This document shows positions 1-6,826 of a DNA stretch of 8,427 bases, in pieces. Every line of letters begins with the position of its first letter. Position 1 is the first letter of the stretch. A program made the position numbers and the translations under genes. The notes under the pieces were generated by a model. The model worked only from the letters and a program-made list of their open reading frames with translations. It was not told where the DNA came from and searched no databases. Source of the stretch: UBA5314 sp964635975 (lineage in GTDB: Bacteria; Bacillota; Syntrophomonadia; Syntrophomonadales; Syntrophomonadaceae); the NCBI GenBank assembly GCA_964635975.1, contig CAZWPO010000055.1:1-8427 (forward strand). Reading direction: 5' to 3'.

Positions 1-16
1 TCAGCATTTCTTCCAT
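1..16 (-). CDS. 5' end of a divergent minus-strand gene (partial, unknown product)
   Basis: Reading the minus strand, a strong Shine-Dalgarno match GGAGGT (bases 27 to 22) is followed after 5 nt by an ATG at bases 16-14, then GAA GAA ATG CTG, so the visible peptide is MEEML before the window edge. Nothing can be said about function. The evidence is only the SD plus start codon and a stop-free run of five codons. The gene would be transcribed away from cas3 and would share the intergenic region 17-421 with it. It might be an unrelated flanking gene, or a regulator or accessory gene of the locus. Confidence 0.45.
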
Positions 17-93
17 ACCCGACCTCCTTCAATATGTGCTTCTAGATAAATGTTGCGTTCTTAGATATTTAAGCTACCAATTAATATTAACAA

Positions 94-138
94 AGTCAAA
101 CTAAATAAAGTGGATGTTGTTTAGATATTAATTTGACT
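94..138. repeat. Imperfect inverted repeat in the divergent promoter region
   Basis: AGTCAAACTAA (94-104) and TTAATTTGACT (128-138) are reverse complements at 10 of 11 positions, with 23 bp between them. The second arm sits next to the second copy of TTAGATATT. Inverted repeats of this size between divergent genes can be operators, but in DNA this AT-rich a chance match is quite possible. No regulator gene is visible in the window. Confidence 0.3.
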
Positions 139-360
139 ACACTGGATGATTAGGGACAACAATATCACTGCGACTTTCTGTCTGAGCATATCAGCCGTAT
201 ATATTTACTTGCTATCATGTAAAGGGGAATTTAGACAATAAATAATTAATTTAAGAAAAATGCCAAATATTAAAGGTTATTGAAAAAAAATTTGGAATTT
301 TATCCTATAAGTTTGTTATATGTAAGTACTGGTGACATCTATCTGTCCTGGCTGAGAAAT

Positions 361-390
361 ATGATTATCCTAATAAATTATTTTTATAGT
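361..390 (+). promoter_or_regulatory. Candidate sigma-70 promoter for the cas operon
   Basis: TATAGT at 385-390 matches the -10 consensus at 5 of 6 positions. An ATGATT at 361-366, a weak -35 match (3 of 6), lies 18 bp upstream. Transcription would start near 397, giving a leader of about 25-30 nt before the cas3 start. The -35 is poor, and other weak box pairs exist further upstream, so this is only the best placed candidate. Confidence 0.3.
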
Positions 391-421
391 GAGATATCCA
401 TAAAACTTTAAAGGAAAGGTT

Positions 422-2662
422 GTGGTTATGGCACCAAATTTTTTTGCACACGTGAAAAAGAAGGATAATGGCCTTTGGGCAGAACCGCATCTTCTATCCG
501 AACATCTGAGTAATACTGCTTATCTGGCAGAACAGAACGCAGCTAAATTCAAGTCGGGTATGTGGGGTAAGGCAGCCGGATTATTACATGATGTGGGCAA
601 GGGTAGGCTGATATGGCAGGAGTATCTCGGAGCGAAAAGTGGATATTATGATGAAGACGCCCATCTCGAAGGTAGCGGAGGGAAACTCCCCCATGCCATT
701 CATGGCGCGAAGCTGGCTGAGTACATCTTCGGCAAAGAGGTTGGACGGCTGCTTGCATACTGTATTGCAGGGCATCATGCTGGTCTGCCAGACTGGTCTT
801 CCGCCTATGGAGAGGGAAGGGCTTCGCTTGATTTCCAAATGTCGCAGGATATGGTTATAGGCGATATTGATAGCCACTTTATAGACCTTGCTCAGTCAGT
901 ACGCCCTGCCAAGCCCCCGTGGGGATTTGATCGCGGGTTGGATTTGTCCCTTTGGATAAGAATGATCTATTCTTGTCTGGTGGATGCTGATTTCCTGGAT
1001 ACTGAATCATATATGCAGGAGGAGATAGCACCAAGCCGGGGTGGCTATGCTTCTATATCGGAATTGTGGAAAAGGTTTAATATATACATAAAAAAATTTG
1101 ATAATAACGCTGCCCTTACAGAAGTAAATAGGATAAGAAAAGATATCCGCAGCAGATGTATCCAGATGGCCAGTGATCTACCGGGCATCTTTTCCTTATC
1201 AGTACCTACCGGTGGAGGCAAGACCCTCTCAAGCCTTGCCTTTGCTCTAGAACACGCACGAAAGTACAACCTAGACCGAATCATTTATGTGATCCCATAT
1301 ACCAGCATCATTGAACAAAATGCTGATGTCTTTCGCCGGGCCATCGGGGATGATCAGGTTGTGGAGCATCACTCCTCACTGGCTGAAGACGAGTGGAGTT
1401 CAAAAGCGCGGCTGGCTTCTGAAAACTGGGATGCTCCGATTATTGTTACTACTTCTGTGCAGTTTTTCGAGTCTCTATTTGCTGTTAAATCTAGCCGCTG
1501 CCGAAAACTGCACAACATTGCCCGGTCTGTTGTTGTATTGGACGAGGCGCAGTTGCTACCTGTGCATTTTCTCAGGCCGATTTTAGAGTCTATGCAGTTA
1601 CTGGTAGATCACTACCAGGTGACATTTCTAATTTCAACAGCTACGCAGCCGGCTTTCCGCGAACGCACCATTGGTGGGGAGATTTTCCGTGGACTTAGAA
1701 ACGTAAAAGAGATAATGGGTGAACGAGACGAAGTGCAGTCCCTGTATAAATCCTTGGAGAGATGTCGGATTGTCTTTCCTGATAATCTTAATGCAGTATC
1801 AAGCTGGGAAGAAATTGCTGAGGACTTAAAACAATGGGACCAAGTCCTATGTATTGTATCAGACAGGAAAAGCTGTCGGGAATTACATAGGCTTATGCCC
1901 GAAGGTACTATACACCTGTCGGCATTAATGTGCGGTCAGCACCGTACTGATATCGTCAGTACCATTAAACAGCGCCTCCAAGATGGAGAACGAGTCCGTG
2001 TCATCAGCACGCAGCTGGTTGAAGCCGGAGTCGATTTTGATTTCCCGGTAGTCTATCGTGCTATGGCTGGAATCGATTCTATTGTCCAGGCAGCGGGTCG
2101 CTGCAATAGGGAAGGTAAGTCAGATAATCCCGGCAAAGTGATAGTCTTTACTCCGCCCAGAAGACCACCTATGGGGATTCTGCGCAAAGCTGCCGAGACT
2201 ACTATTGGGATACTTACAAGCGGCAATCATGATCTGCAAGATTGTAACACGTATGAGAAATATTTTTCGGAATTGTATTGGCGGTCCAATTCGTTGGACA
2301 GAGAAAATATCATTTCCCTGTTAAAACCGGATACGAGCGAATGCAGCATCTCTTTTCGAACTGCAGCCAGCAAGTTCAGGATTATCGATGATTCCCTCCA
2401 AAAAACCATTCTGATTCCATACAAAGAAGGAGAAAGACTTATAGATTTGTTAAAATCTATAGGGCCCAGCCGCTGGCTGATGCGACGGCTGCAGAGATAT
2501 ACGGTAAATATCTATAACAACAATTTCGCCGAGATGAGCGATAGAGGCGCGATAGTAGAATTGTTTCCTGGTGTGTTTATTCTCAGGTCGAGTATTGATT
2601 ATTCCAACGAAATCGGGCTTGAGACAGATACTCGATTTGATCCGGAAGATTTCATTATTTGA
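422..2662 (+). CDS. cas3: CRISPR-associated helicase/nuclease Cas3 (type I-C)
   Basis: Cas3 is the effector recruited by Cascade after target binding; it nicks the displaced strand and degrades DNA processively using ATP. The 746-aa protein is full length for an HD-helicase fusion. The N-terminal HD nuclease shows H28, H56-D57 (in LLHDVGK), H91 and H118-H119 as likely metal ligands. The SF2 helicase follows: Walker A PTGGGKT (262-268), DEAQ box (374-377), motif III STATQ (405-409), motif V around TQLVEAGVD (530-538) and motif VI QAAGRCNREG (556-565). A C-terminal domain completes it. The start is uncertain: GTG at 422 has AAGGA (411-415) 6 nt upstream, while ATG at 428 has AAAGG (415-419) 8 nt upstream; they differ by two residues. 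It is the first gene of the operon, and cas5c begins within about 15 nt of its TGA. Confidence 0.97.
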   Translation: MVMAPNFFAHVKKKDNGLWAEPHLLSEHLSNTAYLAEQNAAKFKSGMWGKAAGLLHDVGKGRLIWQEYLGAKSGYYDEDAHLEGSGGKLPHAIHGAKLAEYIFGKEVGRLLAYCIAGHHAGLPDWSSAYGEGRASLDFQMSQDMVIGDIDSHFIDLAQSVRPAKPPWGFDRGLDLSLWIRMIYSCLVDADFLDTESYMQEEIAPSRGGYASISELWKRFNIYIKKFDNNAALTEVNRIRKDIRSRCIQMASDLPGIFSLSVPTGGGKTLSSLAFALEHARKYNLDRIIYVIPYTSIIEQNADVFRRAIGDDQVVEHHSSLAEDEWSSKARLASENWDAPIIVTTSVQFFESLFAVKSSRCRKLHNIARSVVVLDEAQLLPVHFLRPILESMQLLVDHYQVTFLISTATQPAFRERTIGGEIFRGLRNVKEIMGERDEVQSLYKSLERCRIVFPDNLNAVSSWEEIAEDLKQWDQVLCIVSDRKSCRELHRLMPEGTIHLSALMCGQHRTDIVSTIKQRLQDGERVRVISTQLVEAGVDFDFPVVYRAMAGIDSIVQAAGRCNREGKSDNPGKVIVFTPPRRPPMGILRKAAETTIGILTSGNHDLQDCNTYEKYFSELYWRSNSLDRENIISLLKPDTSECSISFRTAASKFRIIDDSLQKTILIPYKEGERLIDLLKSIGPSRWLMRRLQRYTVNIYNNNFAEMSDRGAIVELFPGVFILRSSIDYSNEIGLETDTRFDPEDFII

Positions 2663-2677
2663 AAGGGGTTGGTGATA

Positions 2678-3415
2678 TTGCAAAGTTGGTGCCTGGAAGT
2701 CTGGGGTGACTACGCTTGTTTTACCCGACCAGAGATGAAGGTAGAGCGGGTAAGCTATGACGTGATGACCCCATCGTCTGCTCGAGCGATTTTCGAGGCT
2801 ATATTGTGGAAGCCGGCGATTCGCTGGAACGTGACAAAAATCGAAATTCTCAACCCGATCAAGTGGATATCTGTTCGCAGAAACGAAGTTGGCAAGACAG
2901 TCCCGGCTCCTACGGCAAAACAGATGGAGGGTGTGCTGGGGACACCAATGGGAATATTTATTGAGGATGAGCGCCAGCAGCGTGCCGGGCTGTTTTTGCG
3001 CGATGTCAGATATCGTATCTACGGCTTTTTTGATTTTATCCCTCCGGGGAAAAGGAAAACAAACCGGTCTATATCAAAGGAGTTCTGGGCAGACGAACAG
3101 GAAAAAAGTGAGGCTTCCAGATTGGATGAAACAGCGGCCAAATATGCGGCCATGTTTGAACGCAGAGCAAAGAAGGGCCAGTGCTTCCACAGGCCTTATC
3201 TGGGATGCCGGGAGTTTGCCTGCGATTTCAGGCTGGTCAAAAACCCACCTGAAGAGCTGACAAGGCCAATTGATGAGACCAGAGACCTCGGTTTCATGCT
3301 ATACGATCTGGATTTTGAGCAGGACCCTATTAATCCTCGCCCTCAGTTTTTCAGAGCCCACATCGATAATGGTGTGGTGAATACTGACCGCAGGGAAGTG
3401 GAGGTGAGGGGATGA
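2678..3415 (+). CDS. cas5c: Cas5c (Cas5d): pre-crRNA endoribonuclease and Cascade subunit
   Basis: In type I-C, Cas5 takes over the Cas6 role: it cuts the repeat hairpin of pre-crRNA and stays bound to the 5' handle in Cascade. The 245-aa protein has the family's N-terminal VWGDY strand, the FTRPEMKVERVSYDV segment (about 15-29), RRNEVGK (67-73) and HRPYLGCREF (171-180). No cas6 lies nearby, consistent with this role. I did not assign the catalytic Tyr/Lys/His triad described for the Bacillus halodurans enzyme, because that needs an alignment. The start is non-AUG. TTG at 2678 lies 9 nt after AAGGGG (2663-2668) and gives a family-like N-terminus. TTG at 2669 abuts the SD and GTG at 2672 lies only 3 nt from it, so both are less likely. 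The stop overlaps the cas8c start (ATGA). Confidence 0.95.
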   Translation: MQSWCLEVWGDYACFTRPEMKVERVSYDVMTPSSARAIFEAILWKPAIRWNVTKIEILNPIKWISVRRNEVGKTVPAPTAKQMEGVLGTPMGIFIEDERQQRAGLFLRDVRYRIYGFFDFIPPGKRKTNRSISKEFWADEQEKSEASRLDETAAKYAAMFERRAKKGQCFHRPYLGCREFACDFRLVKNPPEELTRPIDETRDLGFMLYDLDFEQDPINPRPQFFRAHIDNGVVNTDRREVEVRG

Positions 3416-5139
3416 TCCTTCAGGCTCTAAACGAGTATTATGATCGAAAAGCTACGGAAGGCTTAATTGCTCAAGATGGATGGATACGAGGCGGAATTGA
3501 CTTTTTAATTGGCCTAGATCTCGAAGGGAATATACATACTATTAATGACCTTCGCGAATTCGATAAGCGAAAGCCGATCCCCCGCTATTTAAATATCCCC
3601 AATATCGGTAAGCAAGCATTGAAACATAGTAACAGCGGCAAGGATGCTAACTTGCTCTGGGATAATGCCGGCTTTATCTTTGGTTTGGGCGATAAGGGGG
3701 ATATGCGCCTTCAAAGCATGATTGAAGTAATTGATAGATGGCTCGGTAAATTACATGATCCTGGGGTTCTTGCAGTGCGAAAATTTTTTGAAAAAGGATT
3801 AAAAAATAGGAATCATTTTCTAAAGGCTCTGAATCATCCTGAATATGGTGAACTATTTAGAGAAGGCAATATTAAGCTGAGTTTTGTTGTACGAGATACA
3901 GATTATGATATTGTTTTTCAATCTCCAGAGGTTGCGGATGCTCTAGCAAGTCAGCCAGATGGAGATGTTGAAGTTGGCACATGTTTAGTTACCGGCGAAA
4001 CTGATATTGCCCTTGAGCGAACTCATCCGGTTACAAAGGGTGTGTGGGGAGCCCAAACGTCAGGTGCATGTATTGTAAGTTTCAATAAGGATGCTTTTAA
4101 CTCCTATGGGAAATCTCAAAGCTTAAATGCTCCTATAAGCAGAGTGACTGCCTCACGATATGGTAAGGCTTTGAATTCGATGCTGGCTTCTTCAAAGCAG
4201 CGAATACAAATCGGTGATGCGTCGACAGTATTCTGGTCTGAAAAGCAATCATCTTTTGAGTCGGATTTTTCTTTCTTTTTTAAAGAGCCGGAAAAGGACG
4301 ACCCGGATGAAGGAACACAGAAGGTTAAGGCACTCTTTGACTCAGTGGATACAGGAGCCTATGTAGATGACGACGGCAAGAATCGGTTTTATGTCCTCGG
4401 ACTGGCACCGAATGCCGCCCGGATAGCTGTGCGCTTTTGGCAGGTCGGGACCATTTCTGAATATGCCGGGAGGATAAAGCAGTATTTCGATGACTTCGCC
4501 ATAATAAAACCACCCAGGGAACCCGAATATTATTCGCTCTGGAGGATTTTGGTCAATATCGCTATCCAGGATAAAAGCGAAAACATCCCTCCAAACCTGG
4601 CTGGCGATTTTATGCGGTCCATTTTAAACGGAACACCATATCCGGCCACTATGCTTCAGGCATGTCTTCGCAGGATACGTAGTGATACAGAGAATAGGGT
4701 GAAACCAGTTCGTGCAGCTTTAATAAAAGCTTATTTAAATCGCTACTACCGTTTTCATCCGAAAGAGAAGTATAAGGAGGTTACAATGCAGTTGGATACA
4801 AATCAACCATCAATCGGCTACCAATTGGGGAGATTATTTTCAACTCTGGAAAAGATTCAGGAGGAAGCCAATCCGGGAATTAACGCGACTATCAGGGAGC
4901 GTTTCTATGGCGCGGCCTGTGCTACACCCGTAACTGTCTTCACCAATTTACTTCGCTTAAAAAACCATCATCTCGCTAAAATCGAAAACAGAGGCAGGAT
5001 AGTGAGCTTTGAAAGACTGCTGGGCGAGATAATGGGAAAATTAACAGATTTCCCGGCTCATCTTGATTTGCACGAGCAGGGTCGATTTGCTATCGGGTAT
5101 TATCACCAAAGGCAGGCGTTCTTTGAACCAAAGAATTAG
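3412..5139 (+). CDS. cas8c: Cas8c (Csd1): large subunit of type I-C Cascade
   Basis: Cas8c is the large Cascade subunit that reads the PAM, helps open target DNA and recruits Cas3. The 575-aa length is normal for Csd1. Visible family features are the N-terminal MILQALNEYYDR, LWDNAGFIFG (82-91), CLVTGE (191-196) and the following stretch with GAQTSGACIVSFN and NAPIS. The C-terminal part, from M459, is an alpha-helical small-subunit-like region that also appears to be made separately (see cas11c). Its ATG overlaps the cas5c TGA by 4 bases, and GGAGG (3400-3404) stands 7 nt upstream, so it is translationally coupled. The 5' half is clearly more AT-rich than cas5c and than the following part of cas8c. 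Confidence 0.95.
   Translation: MILQALNEYYDRKATEGLIAQDGWIRGGIDFLIGLDLEGNIHTINDLREFDKRKPIPRYLNIPNIGKQALKHSNSGKDANLLWDNAGFIFGLGDKGDMRLQSMIEVIDRWLGKLHDPGVLAVRKFFEKGLKNRNHFLKALNHPEYGELFREGNIKLSFVVRDTDYDIVFQSPEVADALASQPDGDVEVGTCLVTGETDIALERTHPVTKGVWGAQTSGACIVSFNKDAFNSYGKSQSLNAPISRVTASRYGKALNSMLASSKQRIQIGDASTVFWSEKQSSFESDFSFFFKEPEKDDPDEGTQKVKALFDSVDTGAYVDDDGKNRFYVLGLAPNAARIAVRFWQVGTISEYAGRIKQYFDDFAIIKPPREPEYYSLWRILVNIAIQDKSENIPPNLAGDFMRSILNGTPYPATMLQACLRRIRSDTENRVKPVRAALIKAYLNRYYRFHPKEKYKEVTMQLDTNQPSIGYQLGRLFSTLEKIQEEANPGINATIRERFYGAACATPVTVFTNLLRLKNHHLAKIENRGRIVSFERLLGEIMGKLTDFPAHLDLHEQGRFAIGYYHQRQAFFEPKN
4774..4780 (+). promoter_or_regulatory. Internal ribosome binding site for cas11c within cas8c
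   Basis: AAGGAGG is a near-perfect Shine-Dalgarno match placed 5 nt before an in-frame ATG (4786-4788) inside the cas8c reading frame, where it encodes Lys-Glu-Val. It is at least as strong as the sites in front of the other cas genes, which argues that it is functional rather than a chance match. Confidence 0.8.
4786..5139 (+). CDS. cas11c: Cas11c: small subunit translated from an internal start in cas8c
   Basis: The ATG at 4786 is codon 459 of cas8c, in the same frame, preceded by AAGGAGG at 5-nt spacing. It would give a 117-aa protein starting MQLDTNQPSIGYQLGRLFS and sharing the cas8c stop. In type I-C systems (shown for Desulfovibrio vulgaris), the C-terminal part of cas8c is also translated separately as Cas11c, which is needed for Cascade assembly and lines the belly of the complex with Cas7. 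Size, position and the strong SD all match that arrangement. What is seen is the start signal and frame; production of the protein here is inferred from the family. Confidence 0.85.
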   Translation: MQLDTNQPSIGYQLGRLFSTLEKIQEEANPGINATIRERFYGAACATPVTVFTNLLRLKNHHLAKIENRGRIVSFERLLGEIMGKLTDFPAHLDLHEQGRFAIGYYHQRQAFFEPKN

Positions 5140-5186
5140 ACCCTAACTGTATATCAAATATTTAATATGAAAGGATGTATGTATTG

Positions 5187-6089
5187 ATGAGCAATGAGCT
5201 TGATAAACGGTATGATTTTGTAATCTTTTTTGATGTTAAGGATGGAAATCCCAATGGAGATCCTGACGCCGGTAACCTGCCCCGGGTTGATTCTGAGACG
5301 GGGCATGGATTGATAACAGATGTCTGCTTAAAAAGAAAGGTCAGAAATTATGTGGGATTAAAGAATGATGACCAGGCCCCTTATTCGATTTTTATAAAAG
5401 AGAAGGCTGTATTGAATACCTCAATCGATAAAGCTTACAAAAGCTTGAATATTGATTTAAATGAACCTTCGGCAGATGGGAAAGCCCGCAACAAGAAAGG
5501 ACAAGGACAGGGAAAGGAAATCGATCAGGCCCGACAGTTTCTCTGCCAGAATTTCTTTGATATCAGGGCGTTTGGCGCAGTGTTGTCGACAGGGGCAAAT
5601 GCCGGCCAGGTAAGAGGGCCGGTACAATTGACATTTGCCAGGTCGGTCGATCCCATTGTTTCACTTGAACACAGCATTACCAGGATGGCGGTCACCACCG
5701 AGGCGGAAGCCGAAAAGCAAGGCGGTGACAACCGAACCATGGGACGCAAATTCACTGTGCCCTACGGATTATACATGGCACATGGGTTTATATCGGCCCC
5801 GCTGGCCAATCAAACTGGATTCAGCACTGAAGATCTAAATTTGCTGTGGGAGGCACTGGAGAATATGTTCGAACATGATCGTTCAGCGGCTCGAGGTTTG
5901 ATGGGCATGAGAAAAATTATCATTTTTGAGCACTCATCCAAAATGGGAAATGCTCCGGTGCAGACGCTATTTGATACTATCAAAGTTGGGAAAATTGATG
6001 ACAGTAGACCGGCTAGGAATTTCAGCGATTATGAGATTAGTATCGATAAAGATGCTATTCCATCCGGGGTTGAATTGATCGAACGTTAA
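5187..6089 (+). CDS. cas7c: Cas7c (Csd2): crRNA-binding backbone subunit of Cascade
   Basis: Cas7 subunits polymerise along the crRNA spacer to form the Cascade backbone. The 300-aa protein shows the typical Csd2 N-terminus, with FDVKDGNPNGDPDAGNLPR (15-33) and GLITDVCLKRKVRNYV (41-56), then FDIRAFGAVLS (124-134) and VRGPVQ (142-147). I place the start at ATG 5187, giving MSNELDKRYDF as in the family. The frame is also open from ATG 5175, but AAGGA (5171-5175) overlaps that codon, so it cannot serve it. With this SD the spacing is 11 nt to ATG 5187 and 8 nt to TTG 5184, so TTG remains possible. An AT-rich gap of about 47 nt separates it from cas8c, and cas4 starts 2 nt after its stop. Confidence 0.96.
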   Translation: MSNELDKRYDFVIFFDVKDGNPNGDPDAGNLPRVDSETGHGLITDVCLKRKVRNYVGLKNDDQAPYSIFIKEKAVLNTSIDKAYKSLNIDLNEPSADGKARNKKGQGQGKEIDQARQFLCQNFFDIRAFGAVLSTGANAGQVRGPVQLTFARSVDPIVSLEHSITRMAVTTEAEAEKQGGDNRTMGRKFTVPYGLYMAHGFISAPLANQTGFSTEDLNLLWEALENMFEHDRSAARGLMGMRKIIIFEHSSKMGNAPVQTLFDTIKVGKIDDSRPARNFSDYEISIDKDAIPSGVELIER

Positions 6090-6091
6090 TT

Positions 6092-6790
6092 ATGGAAAAC
6101 GCTTATAATGAAGAGGACCTTCTAGCCCTATCCGGCATCCAGCACTATGCTTTTTGTGAGCGCCAGTGGGGATTGATACATCTGGAGCAGCAGTGGAATG
6201 AAAACTTGAGAACTGCTGAAGGGCGGATCTTGCATGAGCATGTGCATGATCCGGATTACAGGGAGTCGCGGGTGGGAGTTGTCTCAGCCCGCTCTTTACC
6301 CTTGAAATCATATTCCCTGGGGCTGGTCGGCATGGCAGATCTGGTGGAGTTTATTCCTTTGCCGGTTGATTCAGGGGCTGAGGGAGAGGGAGTTAGCCTA
6401 CCTGGCAGAAGCGCCAGGTATCAGCCCGTGCCGGTTGAATACAAGCGGGGAAACCCCAAAAAAGATGATCGCGACGCGGTTCAACTCTGTGCCCAAGGTA
6501 TGTGTTTAGAAGAGATGATGGAAGTTCGGATAGATTATGGGTATCTTTTCTATGGACAGACTCAGCATCGTTTAGAAATACCATTTGACAGGTCACTACG
6601 ACAAAGAGTCTTGAATCTTGCTAGGAGTATGCATGAAAGCTTTGTGTTGGGTAAAACCCCTTCTCCCCGAAAAGGCGTTAAATGCAGTCTTTGTTCTATG
6701 GAGGATGTGTGCCTTCCAAAAATGATGCGCAGGACTCGAGCGGTACGAGAATATCTAAGTTCGATAATTCGTGAAATAGATGAGAATTAG
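6092..6790 (+). CDS. cas4: Cas4: Fe-S RecB-like nuclease of the adaptation module
   Basis: Cas4 joins Cas1-Cas2, trims prespacer 3' ends at the PAM and sets spacer orientation. The 232-aa protein has the four cysteines expected to hold a 4Fe-4S cluster: C22 near the N-terminus and C198, C201 and C207 near the C-terminus. The RecB nuclease residues are H48 (GRILHEH), D83 (GMADLVE) and the E116-Y-K118 motif (VEYKRG), followed by the QLCAQ helix. A Gly/Glu/Ser-rich stretch between the D83 strand and the ExK strand is probably a surface loop. The ATG lies only 2 nt after the cas7c stop with no good Shine-Dalgarno, so translation probably relies on coupling to cas7c. Confidence 0.96.
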   Translation: MENAYNEEDLLALSGIQHYAFCERQWGLIHLEQQWNENLRTAEGRILHEHVHDPDYRESRVGVVSARSLPLKSYSLGLVGMADLVEFIPLPVDSGAEGEGVSLPGRSARYQPVPVEYKRGNPKKDDRDAVQLCAQGMCLEEMMEVRIDYGYLFYGQTQHRLEIPFDRSLRQRVLNLARSMHESFVLGKTPSPRKGVKCSLCSMEDVCLPKMMRRTRAVREYLSSIIREIDEN

Positions 6791-6826
6791 CTGGAGGCCG
6801 GAGGCTTATGCGATAAGGAGTACTCT

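Larger units (their letters stand above)
17..421. other. AT-rich divergent intergenic region upstream of cas3
   Basis: About 400 bases with no convincing gene on either strand. It should hold the promoter of the cas operon and that of the divergent gene at the left edge. TTAGATATT occurs twice, at 61-69 and 121-129, exactly 60 bp apart. An imperfect inverted repeat pairs AGTCAAACTAA (94-104) with TTAATTTGACT (128-138), matching at 10 of 11 positions. Several weak sigma-70-like boxes are present; besides the one listed separately, TTGGAA (292-297) and TTATAT (316-321) are 18 bp apart. I see no RNA gene, IS end or CRISPR repeat here. Confidence 0.6.

Noticed and set aside
549..877. Minus-strand open frames of 69 and 97 codons opposite the cas3 HD region
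   Set aside because: They lie wholly within cas3, whose frame carries clear catalytic motifs; they have no recognisable domain and are shadows of a real gene.
2889..3260. 123-codon + strand frame overlapping cas5c
   Set aside because: Out-of-frame shadow of cas5c; the cas5c frame holds the conserved motifs on both sides of this stretch.
6090..6311. Minus-strand 73-codon frame opposite the 5' end of cas4
   Set aside because: The cas4 frame carries the first Fe-S cysteine and the RecB histidine across this stretch; the antisense frame has no family features.
6399..6420. Perfect 8-bp inverted repeat TACCTGGC / GCCAGGTA with a 6-nt loop inside cas4
   Set aside because: It lies within the coding sequence for a variable loop (LPGRSAR region) between nuclease strands. 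The reading frame is intact on both sides, there is no U-tract for a terminator, and I-C Cas4 proteins commonly have a similar loop, so chance is the best explanation.
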